Source: Polytrichum commune (Eukaryota > Streptophyta > Polytrichopsida > Polytrichales > Polytrichaceae). Taken from it: a stretch of 64,000 nt of DNA. The DNA is taken from contig OX485807.1 of assembly GCA_950295325.1 (NCBI GenBank), forward strand, positions 42,808,440-42,872,439. Direction: 5' to 3'. This document shows, piece by piece, positions 46,301 to 58,019 of this stretch (position 1 is the stretch's first letter; every line of letters begins with the position of its first letter). Made by a program: the position numbers and the translations under genes. The notes below the pieces were generated by a model. It was given only the letters and a program-made list of their open reading frames with translations. It had not been told where the DNA came from and searched no databases.

Positions 46301-46869
46301 CAAATATTTACTCTTTTTGGTCAAAAATGCCTCAATCCAAAAGTTGCCCTTCCATACTGCCCGCCAAAAAAATTTACGCGGTCAAAGGAATTTACATGCC
46401 CACACACAAACGAGCCGAAATTTTTGGTCAACTATATATGGTTGCTCGGGCACTTAGGGGTTAACATGCTATTTGCATTTGCATTCATACAAAAATTTTG
46501 GTTGATCCTCAATTTGATGAAGCACAAAGTCTCAAGCATAGACTTTACACGTGGTGCAATAATCTTTTATTGTCACAACGATGGATTTGTTATATCCACA
46601 TTACATATGATGAAGGATGTTGTATGAAGATATAGGTAACATCATAGTACCTTACTACACCTTTTACACATACTATTGTGGATTGAAAGTTAGCGTGGGT
46701 AGAAAGGCATTTTATAGTTTGGACCCGTGCCGTTCCAACATGTTGCACATTGTAGTTAGTTTTTGCTATGGCTTAAAACAACAAAACCCAGGGAACAAAG
46801 TCTCCAGGAAGACTGAGCTAGTGTCTATAAGGGTTATTGTCACATTGGATTAAGGATTTTATTAACAAC
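43331..46869. other. Intergenic; homopolymers only
   Basis: Contains C11 at 43650-43660, C11 at 44828-44838 and G12 at 45527-45538. I recognise no gene and no paired TIRs in these 3.5 kb. Confidence 0.4.
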
Positions 46870-47140
46870 TTAAGACTTTGCCTTTTTCGTTCCTTCCTTA
46901 TTCCACTTATCCCACCCTCTTATGATTCTTTTGTGCACTTTCAGTAGTGAGTGATTCCGTCCTTTCATAAGGTAATTTTCTATCACTCTATGGTTGTGAC
47001 CTATATCAGTCGTGAAGCCCAAAAGCTTGGCAAGTTGGCAGGGCAATTTGTCAGGACCGAAGTCCGGGTAATGTCTTTTAGTAACCACATCGTCTTGAGT
47101 ATGCCAGAGATAAAACTTGCAAATTCCTTAATTAACTCCT
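46870..47140 (-). pseudogene. Unclassified coding remnant
   Basis: A minus-strand frame of about 88 codons free of stops, running through GICKFYLWHTQDDVVTKRHY, PDFGPDKLPCQLAKLLGF and RVIENYLMKGRNHSLLKVHK to WNKEGTKKAKS and a stop. The composition is protein-like, with no low-complexity runs. I do not recognise the family. It begins right after an in-frame stop, so it would be an exon or a transposon remnant. Confidence 0.4.
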
Positions 47141-47369
47141 TGTTATCAACTTACCAGCCTCATACATGTCTTCATGTGCTCAAGTCACCACCTTAGTCTT
47201 CAACCATCTGGTGACTCATCTCAACAACCATTCACTTGTTAATACAAAAGTCATGCATTCACAGCTAGGCTATGTTCTTCCTTAAGGATTTAGTCCTCTA
47301 TAGACTAATCAATCAACATACAAAGGGTAAAGTCTTACTCCAGTAAGATATTCTTTCCTTTAGGGGAAG

Positions 47370-48490
47370 GTACAGCTTTGACAGCCTATAGCCTGCCTCT
47401 AGCCCTTCCATCTTTTCAGCTGACACTTTGCTTAACTCTTCTCTTCTTTCCCTCTTTGACACACTAGCTAATGGCTGTGAATTTGAGGCGCTAGCCCAGG
47501 CGATGGCCTCACTCTAGCCTCCCTGTCTTTCTCTCTTCCTAAGACTATTGCCCTTCTCGGCTGGCTACTAAGCAACCCCTCGGGACCTCTCAGTCCTCTC
47601 TACAGACTATGGCCATTATCTTTTCTTGACTTGGCCCATGGCCTGATCCCACTGGTCTCGGCTACTAGTCTTTAGCCAAGTCTATTGCCCTTCTTGCTTC
47701 TCGTCAAGCTTGCCTAACATGCCTTCTTCACGACAGGTTGTCTGTGTCCGTCAAGTTCCCTTCTTCGACTGACCAGGTGCCTCGCCACTCTCTGGCCTTT
47801 TATCAAACTATTGCCTGTCTTAGCCTTGCTCTCGGCCACTTCTTGATCTTTCAGACCATTGCCTCACCTCAGTCACACTCCATATCTCTCAACCTCTTTC
47901 CGTCTCATCTCTGATCACTCACTCTGAACCAATCTCTACTCTTCCGAATGCAGATTTCCTCTCAGACTACTTGCCTGATTTTGTCATTACAATGCTATGT
48001 CAGACTACTTGCCCAACCTTACTTCCAAATATCACTCACAACATTTCACATAACTTACTTCAACAATCCTCTTCACTCATAAGACAAACAATTTCACATA
48101 ATACTTCACTCATAATCATCTCATTAACACAAAAGAGATAAGTCCACTTCAGGGTCCAAGTTTTGCGGCCCTTTAACTTCCTAACATTGTCATTCCAAGC
48201 TTCCTGCTTGGTCAAGACTATTGCCTGGCTCAATCACTGAGCTACAGACTTCTACACCTATTGCTAATCTGAGACTATGTAAGATCTTGTTGTTTGCAAA
48301 TAGCCTGTCTTCCTACTTGCCTGGCTCCTTCTTAATGTCGAGAGAGAAGACCAGGTGGTTAGCCGTCGTAACCACTTCTTAACGGCTATTGCCTGTTTTC
48401 ATCCCTTTGGATGGCTACTGACTGCCTATAGCCGAATGAAAGACGTTAAATTTCAAGAATTGTCCTTTTCAGACAGGCGATAGCCAAAAA
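47370..48490. repeat. Pyrimidine-rich island with recurrent GACTATTGCC motif
   Basis: Variants of (A/C)AGACTA(T/C)TTGCC(T/C) and of CTATAGCC / GGCGATAGCC recur more than a dozen times at irregular spacing (for example near 47541, 47597, 47679, 47809, 47851, 47967, 48000, 48219, 48385, 48478). The strand is rich in C and T and higher in GC than its flanks. No frame is open for long. Probably a highly diverged tandem array or non-coding retroelement part. Confidence 0.5.
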
Positions 48491-48629
48491 ATCAGTTCTC
48501 TACACATGTGCATATGAATTTTGAACCAGTTTAACGCACGGTTTAACGTGGTCCCCAACGATCCAAATATGCCATCATTTTCGACCATCATTTTTTGAAC
48601 GATGGGACAATGGACTCACCTCCACCATG

Positions 48630-48924
48630 TTGTGTGTTGTATAATAGATGTGTGGGTGGGAAATTAAGATGGCTTATTGATCATAAACTATTACATTCAA
48701 ATATAAAATGATGAATATACCAAAATGTTTATATTATGGTTTAGTATTTATATTTATATATTCTAACCCACAATCGTCCATGTTGTGTAAAATAGATTGA
48801 TTATGAATTTGTGATTTTCAAACACATAATATTGTGGGCTCAAAACGGCATGAACCAAGAGAAAGAGATATTGAGCAAAATTATTGTGATACGACAAAAT
48901 TATTGTGGGCCACAAGACTAGGTG
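48630..48924. mobile_element. MITE family D, degenerate copy 3
   Basis: Shares GTGTGGGTGGGAAATTAAG on the left, and ATTGTGGGC and TTATTGTGGGCCACA on the right, with the other family D copies. Ends are eroded; family C copy 2 starts 6 bp further on. Confidence 0.5.
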
Positions 48925-48929
48925 TATAA

Positions 48930-49146
48930 CATTGTTTGTGGTATTTAGTGCCACTTCCTATTCGGAGTTACATAGTGCTATAATTCTTTATTAGGAATGT
49001 AATAATTTACCAAGAAAAATCATTTATGTTCTATAATGCCCAAAGAACCTAATCATCTTTTGTTAGTAAAAATTGAATTCGGGAGTGAGAAGTTAATGTA
49101 TTGCATAATTGCAAATAGTAAGTGACACTAAATACCATAAACAATG
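48930..49146. mobile_element. MITE family C, copy 2
   Basis: Left CATTGTTTGTGGTATTTAGT; right inward CATTGTTTATGGTATTTAGT; right flank TA, left flank TAA. Aligns throughout with 21087-21302 (CTATTCGGAGTT, TTATGTTCTATA, AGTAAGTGACACTAAATACC). Confidence 0.85.
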
Positions 49147-49617
49147 TAGTACCTTGAGGAGGTACAACACATATTTGGTAAATCTGTAGTATGTTTCATA
49201 AAATTTAGAGAACACCCTAACGTATTCAGGTGTATCTTCACAAAACTACGTTCTTTTGACTATAATATTTCTCAAATGTGCAAAACTTAAACAAAAATTG
49301 GTTTGAGATGATCCTAAACTACTGGATGATGGTGGAGATGTACGCAAATCGAACGGCATGATTGGCGGTTCAATTCTCAACCATAATATTGTCTCTCTAC
49401 TTGATGGAAAACTAGCCAAGTGGTCAAGTGCCTCCTGTGTTCTACACACCATAAATAAATTCAAAATAAAACTTAAACAAAAATTTACTCCCCATCAAAT
49501 GTTTCATGGTGGTGTGATGTTTCATGTGATTATGCAATTAAATACATATGATTCACATGAGTGCAACATCTTCTTTTATAGGATGCTTTTATAACGATTA
49601 TTTTCATTAAAATGCTA
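49147..49617. other. Intergenic spacer
   Basis: Nothing recognised between the family C and family B copies. Confidence 0.35.
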
Positions 49618-49979
49618 CATTAAATATTGTATTTATTGTCACCAATTCTATTTGTCTTGCTCAATACTAATTGTAAACCGCCCGTGTAGTGTTACCAACA
49701 CTAAATATGAACCTAACATGATATGTCATTCCTTGTTTAAAAAATTTGCGGCATTATAGGTTTACAATGTTGCAAATGTTGTCACTTACACTAAGTGATT
49801 TTTTCATCCAAGTTTCAGTCATCCATGACAATATTTCATTACATAAATGTTAGGATGTAGATTATACCAAAATTCATTCCAATAACTGGCATGGATTTCA
49901 TCCATAACGGTGCTTGTAAAGTGTCAAAACTACTACAATAACATAAAACACTATATGACACTAAACACAATATTTAGTG
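49618..49979. mobile_element. MITE family B, copy 3
   Basis: TA on both sides (49616-17, 49980-81). Left CATTAAATATTG (one change from CACTAAA), right inward CACTAAATATTGTGTTTAGTG. Body as in 20075-20433. Confidence 0.88.
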
Positions 49980-51559
49980 TAGTAATTTGTCATATTTTAG
50001 TCACGTGATTTGTTGAATTCTTGGTTTAAGTGATTTAAAGTCAAAATGTTGGCATCTTTTTCATAGTGTCCCCACACCTACATATGCATAACAAATCGTA
50101 ATGGTAAGCCCTCCATTTCCCATAGTGAGGTTGTTTCATAGTCACTTATTTGTTGTAGAGCTTAGCATACACTTATATCTTCAAGAGACCATAACCGATC
50201 ACTCTTCCAAAAACAAATGGGTTATCAAAACTTGTTGTAACATTTAATCTACGGAGGCACAATATCATCCATAATTCTCATGAGTTGATCGATTATGATT
50301 AATAACCATCTCGAGTAGGTGGGTGACTCGCTGCTCTCGCAACTCGTCACCCACTCTCCTCTCATTGCTTATCTAGTCCATAGTTTCATGGGCATGGTGT
50401 TGTATTTGGTATAGTAGAACATGTTTAAGTGAACGGTGTTAAAACGAATGATGTTAAAATGAATCGATACCACTCCAACATTGGAAGTAACCAACAATGT
50501 GATACAATCCATTATCCAAGCGTTGAGGCCACTGCACAAAATGCAGCATGGGATATCATCATAGCACACACGGTGATTTCCCATACGAAATCTCATCCAC
50601 TGGATCCTTGAATCTCAAATCCAACAACACCAATGCACTCTACCTTGACACCCAATATTGACAACGGACAAAAAAGACACAACATAATATACGACAAACG
50701 TGATCTTAGTACCTCCAAAGGCAATGGAATGGTGGTACAATCTATGAGACAAGTACCTTACCTCGTATAGGACATGCAATCTTAAAGAAGTCCAAGGACT
50801 TATTAAACTTACATTAAGGAACTTCACAAATGATGTGACATGACCCAAGGCTTCACTAGATGTAATGTATGTGGGGCCTTATGTGGCCACTCTTCTCAAC
50901 CCTTGTTTTGCCTAGGGTTTGATTTCTTTCCAAGATTGATTATAATGTGAGTTTTGCAAGCTTGTTTTATGAAACTTTTGTGGAGCAAGATGGTTCACAT
51001 AAAGTTGGAGAATATGTATGTATGGTTGGGGTTTCTATATAACGTCATGAGATTCATGTAAGAATAGTCAAAGCAAAAACTTCTAAAAAATAAAATCGTA
51101 AGATAAAGAGAATAGTTTGTCTTGGTATTTTTTTATAGATATATTCATCTTATAAATACATATGACTCATTCTAAAATGAAGGCGTGAATGCGATTCTAT
51201 GTGTAGAGTGTGAATGACATTTGTTAATGAAATAAAGAAAGAACACCAAAGATACTTGTTATTAAAAGAGATTGGATTGTGTGCTCAAAATTTGCTAACT
51301 ATTGAAGGCTCAACAATTATATATATATATATGAATTTTTTTCACTTTGACAATGAAACAAGAATTTTATGAGCTCCAAAAACTATGAGAAAAATGACTA
51401 TTCCTAACATGATTTGGAGTTGCGCCACCTAATCCCTAGACATTGGGGGTACTACTAATCATCTTGCACCAATTGTATGCTTCATATTATTATGCAAAGT
51501 GGGTGCAATGCTAGAAGTGTCCATTTATAGTTTACAAGTGTTACTCAGTTATTTTTCTT
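49980..51559. other. Intergenic, no feature recognised
   Basis: A short (TA)n run lies at about 51318-51332. No gene supported. Confidence 0.35.
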
Positions 51560-51740
51560 CATTGGACACTTATATTTGATTGGTGTGTGATTAAGTGAGG
51601 ATCAAAGAACAAGCACCATAAAGACACAAGCTTAAAAGAGATTGGATTATATCTTCAGATTTAATTAACTACTCCATATTCAATCGTGAGCACAATCAAG
51701 AGGACCTATGTAGTATTCAATCAAGGAATCAACAAACATG
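51560..51740. repeat. Dispersed repeat O, copy 2
   Basis: Forward copy containing GGACACTTATATTTGATTGG, GAGGATCAAAGAAC, AAAAGAGATTGGA and AAGAGGACCTATGTAG. The second half matches the reverse complement of 36999-37080, which lies next to repeat K copy 1, so O and K may be parts of one element. Confidence 0.55.
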
Positions 51741-52350
51741 CGATTCTAAATATCACAATTAATCAATAAAAACTCCAAATTTCAATATGATTTTTGTTAA
51801 TGCTTCGTCATAGACGTTCTCTTGCAAAAGAAGTTATGATATGTATATCTAATTGGCAGGTGTTTGACAATGTGAAAGTCAAACCAAATTGTACCCCTTC
51901 AAAAGACCCATTTACCTTACTTTATTAACAAATATGGATATAGTGTACCTACTAGTACACATGCACTACAAGTAGTATCTAAGGTCCATTTTACATGAGA
52001 GGTGAACAAGGCTTTCAAAATCCGAAGCCAATTGACACAAAATTTTGACTCGGGCCAAGAAAGGAGGAAGTTCTCACATGGTCTCAAGGAAACAAACTTG
52101 GTTCCCACTTTGCTTTAACCCATTCCATCACTGTGCCATGTTTTGTCTTCAGTGCATCAAAATACAACTTCATCTCATTTGAATACGAATCTCAAATTGA
52201 CCTCGACTTTGTTAGGTAAAAGTCTCGGGGTCAATTCAGCGGATTGGACCAATCACATACAATGGATTTACACATGTCAGAGCCCCAGATTGACGTTGAC
52301 TCCTCATGTAATGCGACCCTAAATTAGTGGAGGTGGTTGGGAGAAGAGAT

Positions 52351-52536
52351 CCCACCACTGGTAAGATTGCAGGTCTAGAACACACTTCTCATTTGACACA
52401 AGCAGTCATTGCGACACGACTTCGTTCACATGTCCCAAGTCCAATCTACAATTGTCACATGGGGTCTTGTCGCAATGACTGTCCGTGCCAAATGGGAAAC
52501 GTTCTAGACCCCACAATACTAGTAACATAGTGGACC
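52351..52536. other. Imperfect long hairpin, precursor-like
   Basis: Left arm 52351-52420, right arm 52461-52536, loop about 40 nt. Perfectly matched cores are GGTCTAGAAC / GTTCTAGACC and CAGTCATTGCGACA / TGTCGCAATGACTG, separated by bulges and mismatches, the shape expected of a plant microRNA precursor or of a young inverted-repeat element. No TSD is evident. Confidence 0.65.
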
Positions 52537-53869
52537 TTGGCCAAAATGCACGGTCCACAATGAGCACCACTCATTGGGACAAAGGGTGGGCCCCGTAAAT
52601 AATATGTGTTTTTTTCTTGCACAATAATGGTGGTGCTTCTATGTAGCCACTATGGTGGGAGGAAGTAACCGAGTTCGTGAGGGAGCCGAGTTAACTAATA
52701 TTGTTCTCCCTCTTTAGTACGATACGGTTGGGAAACACGAAAAAAAAGTTGTATTATCGAGGTGTCGTCTTCTCATTGATATGACAAATGGTGTAAAGTT
52801 GTCGTATTATTGAGGGAATATGAAAACATAAGTACTATGAGCTTAATAATATACATAATGAGTTTAAGCAATATAGATGGTATGAAATAATGACTTATAA
52901 CTCAAACAAATACAAATGTTCTCAAGAACTCTTGAAATAGGAGTCCAAAGATCTCTGCTGTTGCCTACCTAAGTGAGCAACTGTGATCTTATCTAAATTC
53001 CCTACTAACTTCTGAAAACTAATATTTTTATTAACACCAAAATATAGAGAGTTTTATAATAAGAAACTAGACAACAATGATGCATGACGCTTAGCATCAA
53101 GATGTTGGTGATACTAAATCACCCATGTACAAAGCGACATACTAGGCAGGATGCCACTCTAACCCTAACCATGTCCATTCTACACTAGTAACCCTAATTA
53201 TCATTAAGTTCCCAATGATAAGTGAAGTTCCCAAGTAGTTCCCAAGTGAGAATGGATGTATTTTAGATGTACAGAACGTAGATGAAAGGAATTTCAGCAT
53301 CAACTACCTCTTTAGTATGACAAAACATAGATTCTACATGTCGCATTATCGAGTGTCGTAGTCATACAAAAGAGGGAGTTTCGAACTAAAAAGTTTGGTC
53401 TTGCAAAAATGTGTTGGAATATCGAGGGTGTCGTATAAACGAGTGTCATACCAACAAGGGTGGACCATAAGGACAAGCAAAAGTTCTCGCATCCACCAAC
53501 CGATGGGATTATCATAATAAATAACTTGGGGAAGGAAGTCGCCATTTGCAAGAAGTTAGAGATCATGTGGACGTATGCAAGTGTCTTGCATTCTTGTCAA
53601 GTCAACCTCCGTCCTCTTCTCTTGTGTACTCATGCCATATTCCTACTTATAAACTACGGTGAATATTCATTTATTTATTTCAAATGTGTTTCAAAAATAG
53701 AGTCTACCCTTGGAAGAGGGCATCAAGGGTAGCATGCGCCATCTTGGTCCTAGAGGTCACGATGATAGCACTTCTCTCTCCCCCTCCCCCCTCAACAATC
53801 TCTTCATTCAGGTTGGCCCTTCATGCCAAAGTTCTTCTTCTCTCTCTCTTTGTTTTAAAAGAGGAGTAT
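52537..53869. other. Intergenic, no feature recognised
   Basis: No gene or TIR pair seen. A cluster of GTGTCGTA words occurs at about 52760-52815 and 53340-53455. Confidence 0.35.
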
Positions 53870-54098
53870 CAATGAATGAGGAGAATTGGCTAGTAGTTAC
53901 ATATGAACCGGTTGAGTTTGAGAAATAACTGGTCAAGGTTCAAGACGTTAGGGAAAACACCCAACATCTTTAGAGGAATCTCTAGAGTTATGCCCCTCAT
54001 TTAATGAAGAAAGACCGAAAGATATGAACATGGAACCGGTTGCACTTGGAAACACTAGGATCTTGATTGATTATGCACAAAAACCTCCTTGGATAATG
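53870..54098. mobile_element. MITE family F, copy 6 (reverse orientation)
   Basis: Starts CAATGAATGAGGAG and ends CCTCCTTGGATAATG. Flanking 8-mers AGGAGTAT and GGGAGCAT match at 6 of 8 positions (both differences are transitions). 229 bp, the same length as copy 1. Confidence 0.8.
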
Positions 54099-54109
54099 GG
54101 GAGCATTTT

Positions 54110-55020
54110 CTACTACTATTGGAGTCACGAAGCCAAGTAATGGGTTATTATATAATATTTCATCCAATATGTGTACATATACATATTCATCCAGCATTTG
54201 GTGACTTCATCCATTTTATTATTAATTTGAGGGGTTTTTGGGCTACTGCATCCATAGAAAATCACATAATATTTATTTTTTCTATTTTTAGGATTTCGAA
54301 TCAATGATAGATAACCATATTAAAAAGCATTGGGCGTATAAGTAAGGTATGTGGGTGTTATTTGGTTTGTTTTTTCATGTTCTCAGGTTTCCATTGATCA
54401 AAGTTGCACAAGAAAATTGTGTTGCATTAGCAAATATGTGGTGAAACCGTTTAACAAAAGTCAATTTGGAAATTGGACATCCCTTGATGTAGTCATGATT
54501 ATTGAAAGTGCATGTGTGTTGGCATCTTTGATTAATTACCAAGATCTCCCCATTACGTTGGTTGTTAAATCTAGAATGGTGGATAGAAATTCAACATGTA
54601 GTCTTGTCCCTTTTAAACACATGTCTGGTTGGGTTCCATTCTTAGATCTCACCTAAGCACACACCACTCATGTATATTAGTTGTCCGATTAGGATAAACA
54701 ACCTAACAAAGCATGCGTATCTTATTATGTAACTTATGTGGTCCCATTGTGGGCACTTCCAACTTCACATACAACATTGGCCGTTTGATTGGCCTGGGAA
54801 TTTCATATGGTCAGCTATTGTAAATTACAAAGATTGTCATTTCAAGTTTTATTATATAAGTTTCATGGATGCAAAAAAATTTATAAGTAATCAACAAAGA
54901 CAACAATCTCCCATCTCTTTAACTCTTGAATGCCTATATGTTTGGCTACCCCGAATTGATCTTAAAGGCCCATATGTGAGTAATAGAACTTTGGACGATT
55001 TTCAACACCATGTCTAATTA
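54110..55020 (+). pseudogene. Unclassified transposon-like coding remnant (repeat Q)
   Basis: 54110-54310 aligns with 56330-56600 and 54340-54515 aligns with 36415-36574. A frame at 54736-55017 reads MWSHCGHFQLHIQHWPFDW to LDDFQHHV and a stop. Similar DNA occurs at 27780-27900. Coding-like and multicopy, so most likely a mobile element, but I recognise no diagnostic domain. Confidence 0.45.
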
Positions 55021-55367
55021 GCAAATTACAAATCCAACTATCTAGATGTTTGGAGCAAGTAGACATGAGAAGTACATCGAACAATTTTTGCCGTCAAAAT
55101 ATCTCTAGCAAGAATGTTCCAAGGTTTATGTGATGAGGATTAAAGGACATCCTTTCACATTGGTTTCTTATCTAGAGCCATAATTTGTTTGGATGCATCG
55201 AGTTCAACAATACACCATCGGAAAGGTATTTAAAATACCAACCACACACACTTCATAACTCCCACAATGCTACGTTTTGAAATGTGAGGAGGACCATTGC
55301 TATGGGAATCGGACATTATTGGATCGAATCTCAATCTTTTGACAAAGCTACATGTGGACCTCAAAAC

Positions 55368-55813
55368 ATTCCCATAACAAGCCATCACACAAAAACAAGC
55401 CAAATACGACCCCTTAATTAACACCATACGAAACAAAGGACGGAAAATAAACCCCCTTATCGCGATTACAGCAGGAGTTAGAGGGGCTATACACGAACAA
55501 TCCATTAATAAATTAGATGAACTTAACATCCCAACGACCAACATCAAAAACCTCATGAAAAATATACATCAAAATGCCATTAACTACCTAACTTACCTCG
55601 TACTCAACAAAAGGAAACTTGACAACAAACAAACCACCATTGCACCTCCCTAAAATTGGGTATTATAGATTAATTGTCAACTGATAGAGCCCACCTCCCA
55701 AAAGAGGCATAACCCCTCATGCCACAACACGATTAGTCGTGTTTTGCATTTGGGTAACGGGCTCATATTCATGCCGGTACTATGTACGGGCATTATTTTT
55801 CTTTTCTTTCTTC
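55368..55813 (+). mobile_element. LINE-I 3' end, copy 2
   Basis: Bounded by a perfect 13-bp duplication TGGACCTCAAAAC (55355-55367 and 55814-55826). The plus strand is open from 55371 to the stop at 55651-55653: YDPLINTIRNKGRK, AITAGVRGAIHEQS, LMKNIHQNAINYLTYLVLNK. This is the extreme C-terminus of the ORF that is scrambled by frameshifts in copy 1. The 3' region and the TTTTCTTTTCTTTC tail follow. Only 446 bp, so severely 5'-truncated but little decayed. Confidence 0.85.
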
Positions 55814-56207
55814 TGGACCTCAAAACCCAAATCCCAATAGTATATGTGGCATAAAGAATATAGAAACAATTATGACTAAGTTTGATGAATGAGCGAGATA
55901 AATGGTTCACATCAATTCCACCATAAGCACAGTCATAAGCAATAGTTTATACCTGGGGGTGGACTCTTCATACCAAAATACGAACAAATGTGAGTGTAAG
56001 AAGGGGTGTTATTTGAGGTATTAGTGTACATTAGAGACATTGTAGCCTGAAGGTCACATGTGTTCTATGGTCATTATTCTAGTATCATGCATATGTTATT
56101 TGGCACCTTCGTATAATTTTTTTCATTTCAAACTCTATGAATGCATAATGCAACCTATTCTTAGTTATGAATTTTTTTACGATGTGTGTGGATGTAACTT
56201 TGCCAAA

Positions 56208-56216
56208 CCCCCCCCC
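56208..56216. repeat. C9 homopolymer
   Basis: Nine C in an otherwise AT-rich stretch. Confidence 0.85.
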
Positions 56217-56329
56217 TAGAAAAGAGTATGAAGATGCCCATTCTCTATAAGTTGGGGGAGCTTACAAATCCCTTTTGCTTCTAGGAAGTCCCCATTCAAT
56301 ATTTGATAATAGAGTCACCGCCTTGGGGG

Positions 56330-56700
56330 AGGTTAATGATTTTATTTTGCAAGTTTCCAAGAGAGGAGCATTGGCTACAACTAATGGAGGGATGAAGCTA
56401 CATATGAATGGTTATACATATTTCCGTTCAAATTGAAACACATCCACCCAAAAGGTCGCAATCTCATCCACTTTTTATGATTTTAAGGGAAAGTTTAGGC
56501 TATTTCATCTGCAAAAATCATGGGTATAATCAAAGAGTATTATTTTTTCTACTTTTAGAAGAAAAAAAGCACTATCTCGTAGCCATATTTAAAATTGTTG
56601 GAGAAGACACCTCTATAAAAAATTGGCATATACGTGCAATAACTAAGTATTTGATTAGGGCTATTTACCTTAGACTTTGAACATGGTTAGAATCTTACTT
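56330..56700 (+). pseudogene. Unclassified transposon-like coding remnant (repeat Q), second copy
   Basis: Aligns with 54110-54310. Broken frames give MNGYTYFRSN, ISSTFYDF and, near the end, GEDTSIKNWHIRAITKYLI followed by RAIYLRL and a stop at about 56680. Family not recognised. Confidence 0.4.
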
Positions 56701-57589
56701 ATCACTGTTTCCCTCCACCCCTATAGGTAATTACAAATTCTAGTATCGTGCAATTCATTGCAACCTATTTATTCATAGAAAGTATGAACTCATTCAATTT
56801 GTTTGCTCATGGTATTGAAGTGGAGCTCCTTGTTTGTTGATGTTTGTCATGTGAGGAAACATAGCATTGGGAAGAATCAAACCAACAAGTACATACATTC
56901 ATTTAACCACATCACAATGAGCACAATATTTCAAATATGAGGGCAAATGCAACGATTATGGTTTTAGAGTTTTAGGGTATATGGCAATCAATTACAAAGT
57001 GTTCAAGGAGTTTCCTTTGAATAACTAAACCAACTCCATGCCCCAACCTCATATGCACACTAATCCATAATGAAAACAATGAACGATGCCTTACAAAAAC
57101 CCTTCCATGAATTGACCAAGAATGAACACCTCAAACTGTAAACTAATCTCTTGTAACACCTTACAACAAATAAAGAACACCACTTGAGCAATTGAAATTG
57201 CCTCAAACAATTCAAGAATGAGTGCAACGTGAGCAAGAATGAAGATGAATTGAGCACGTAATCAATTGGGCCGACATTGTCTCTCTCCAAACCAAACCTT
57301 CACCAACCTCACAACACTCTAGACCCTCACCCCCACTATCTCAATTCAAGACAACAGAAGATGAAGAAGAAGCCCTATGCAAAATGAAGATGGTTGCAAC
57401 TTGTGGGTGGGTAATGAAAATTGATTTGTAGAGACTTTATAATTACATTTACTAAGTAGTCATAGAAAATAACAGTGTATTATAATTCCAACAACAAAGA
57501 AGACAACACGATATACAAAACTTTATTCTATCATCAAGTTTTCCAAGTTGTGCGAATTTATGTACTCTTAACTCTTTATATATATATAC
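56701..57589. other. Intergenic, no feature recognised
   Basis: No gene or repeat recognised. Confidence 0.35.
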
Positions 57590-57930
57590 ACATATGCAGG
57601 AATTTGACTTCTCAAATTTGGAGTTCACTTGCCTATTCTATAGGTGGTCAATGTTCATTGACCGGGTGATGAGTGTCTCTTAGTTGAATGCCAATTTTTA
57701 AACATTTTTGGTTTGGGGTGTTGCTTACAATACTTTTAAGATGGTTGATCCTTGCAACATGCAACACCCATGCATGAAAACTTGCTTCCTCCTTCAAGTC
57801 TTAGTGACCTTCTTCGAGCTTCAAGAATATTTTGGAGCATCATTCTCCCTCGAATGAAAATGAAATCAAATGAGACTTGCACCTCTTTATTCTTGTAACA
57901 TTAAAGAATCTCCATGCAGAGTGGGTCCCC
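57590..57930 (+). repeat. Dispersed repeat R, copy 2
   Basis: Co-linear with 37965-38350, same orientation; see that entry for the shared words. Confidence 0.65.
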
Positions 57931-58000
57931 CGGAATGAAGATATTGTGCTATAGGATAAATCATAAAGTTTTGAAAATGGATATTTTGCTTTTGAGAAGT

Positions 58001-58019
58001 GTTGTTGTTGTTGTTGTTG
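58001..58019. repeat. (GTT)n microsatellite
   Basis: Six GTT units. A G13 run lies at 58063-58075. Confidence 0.88.
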
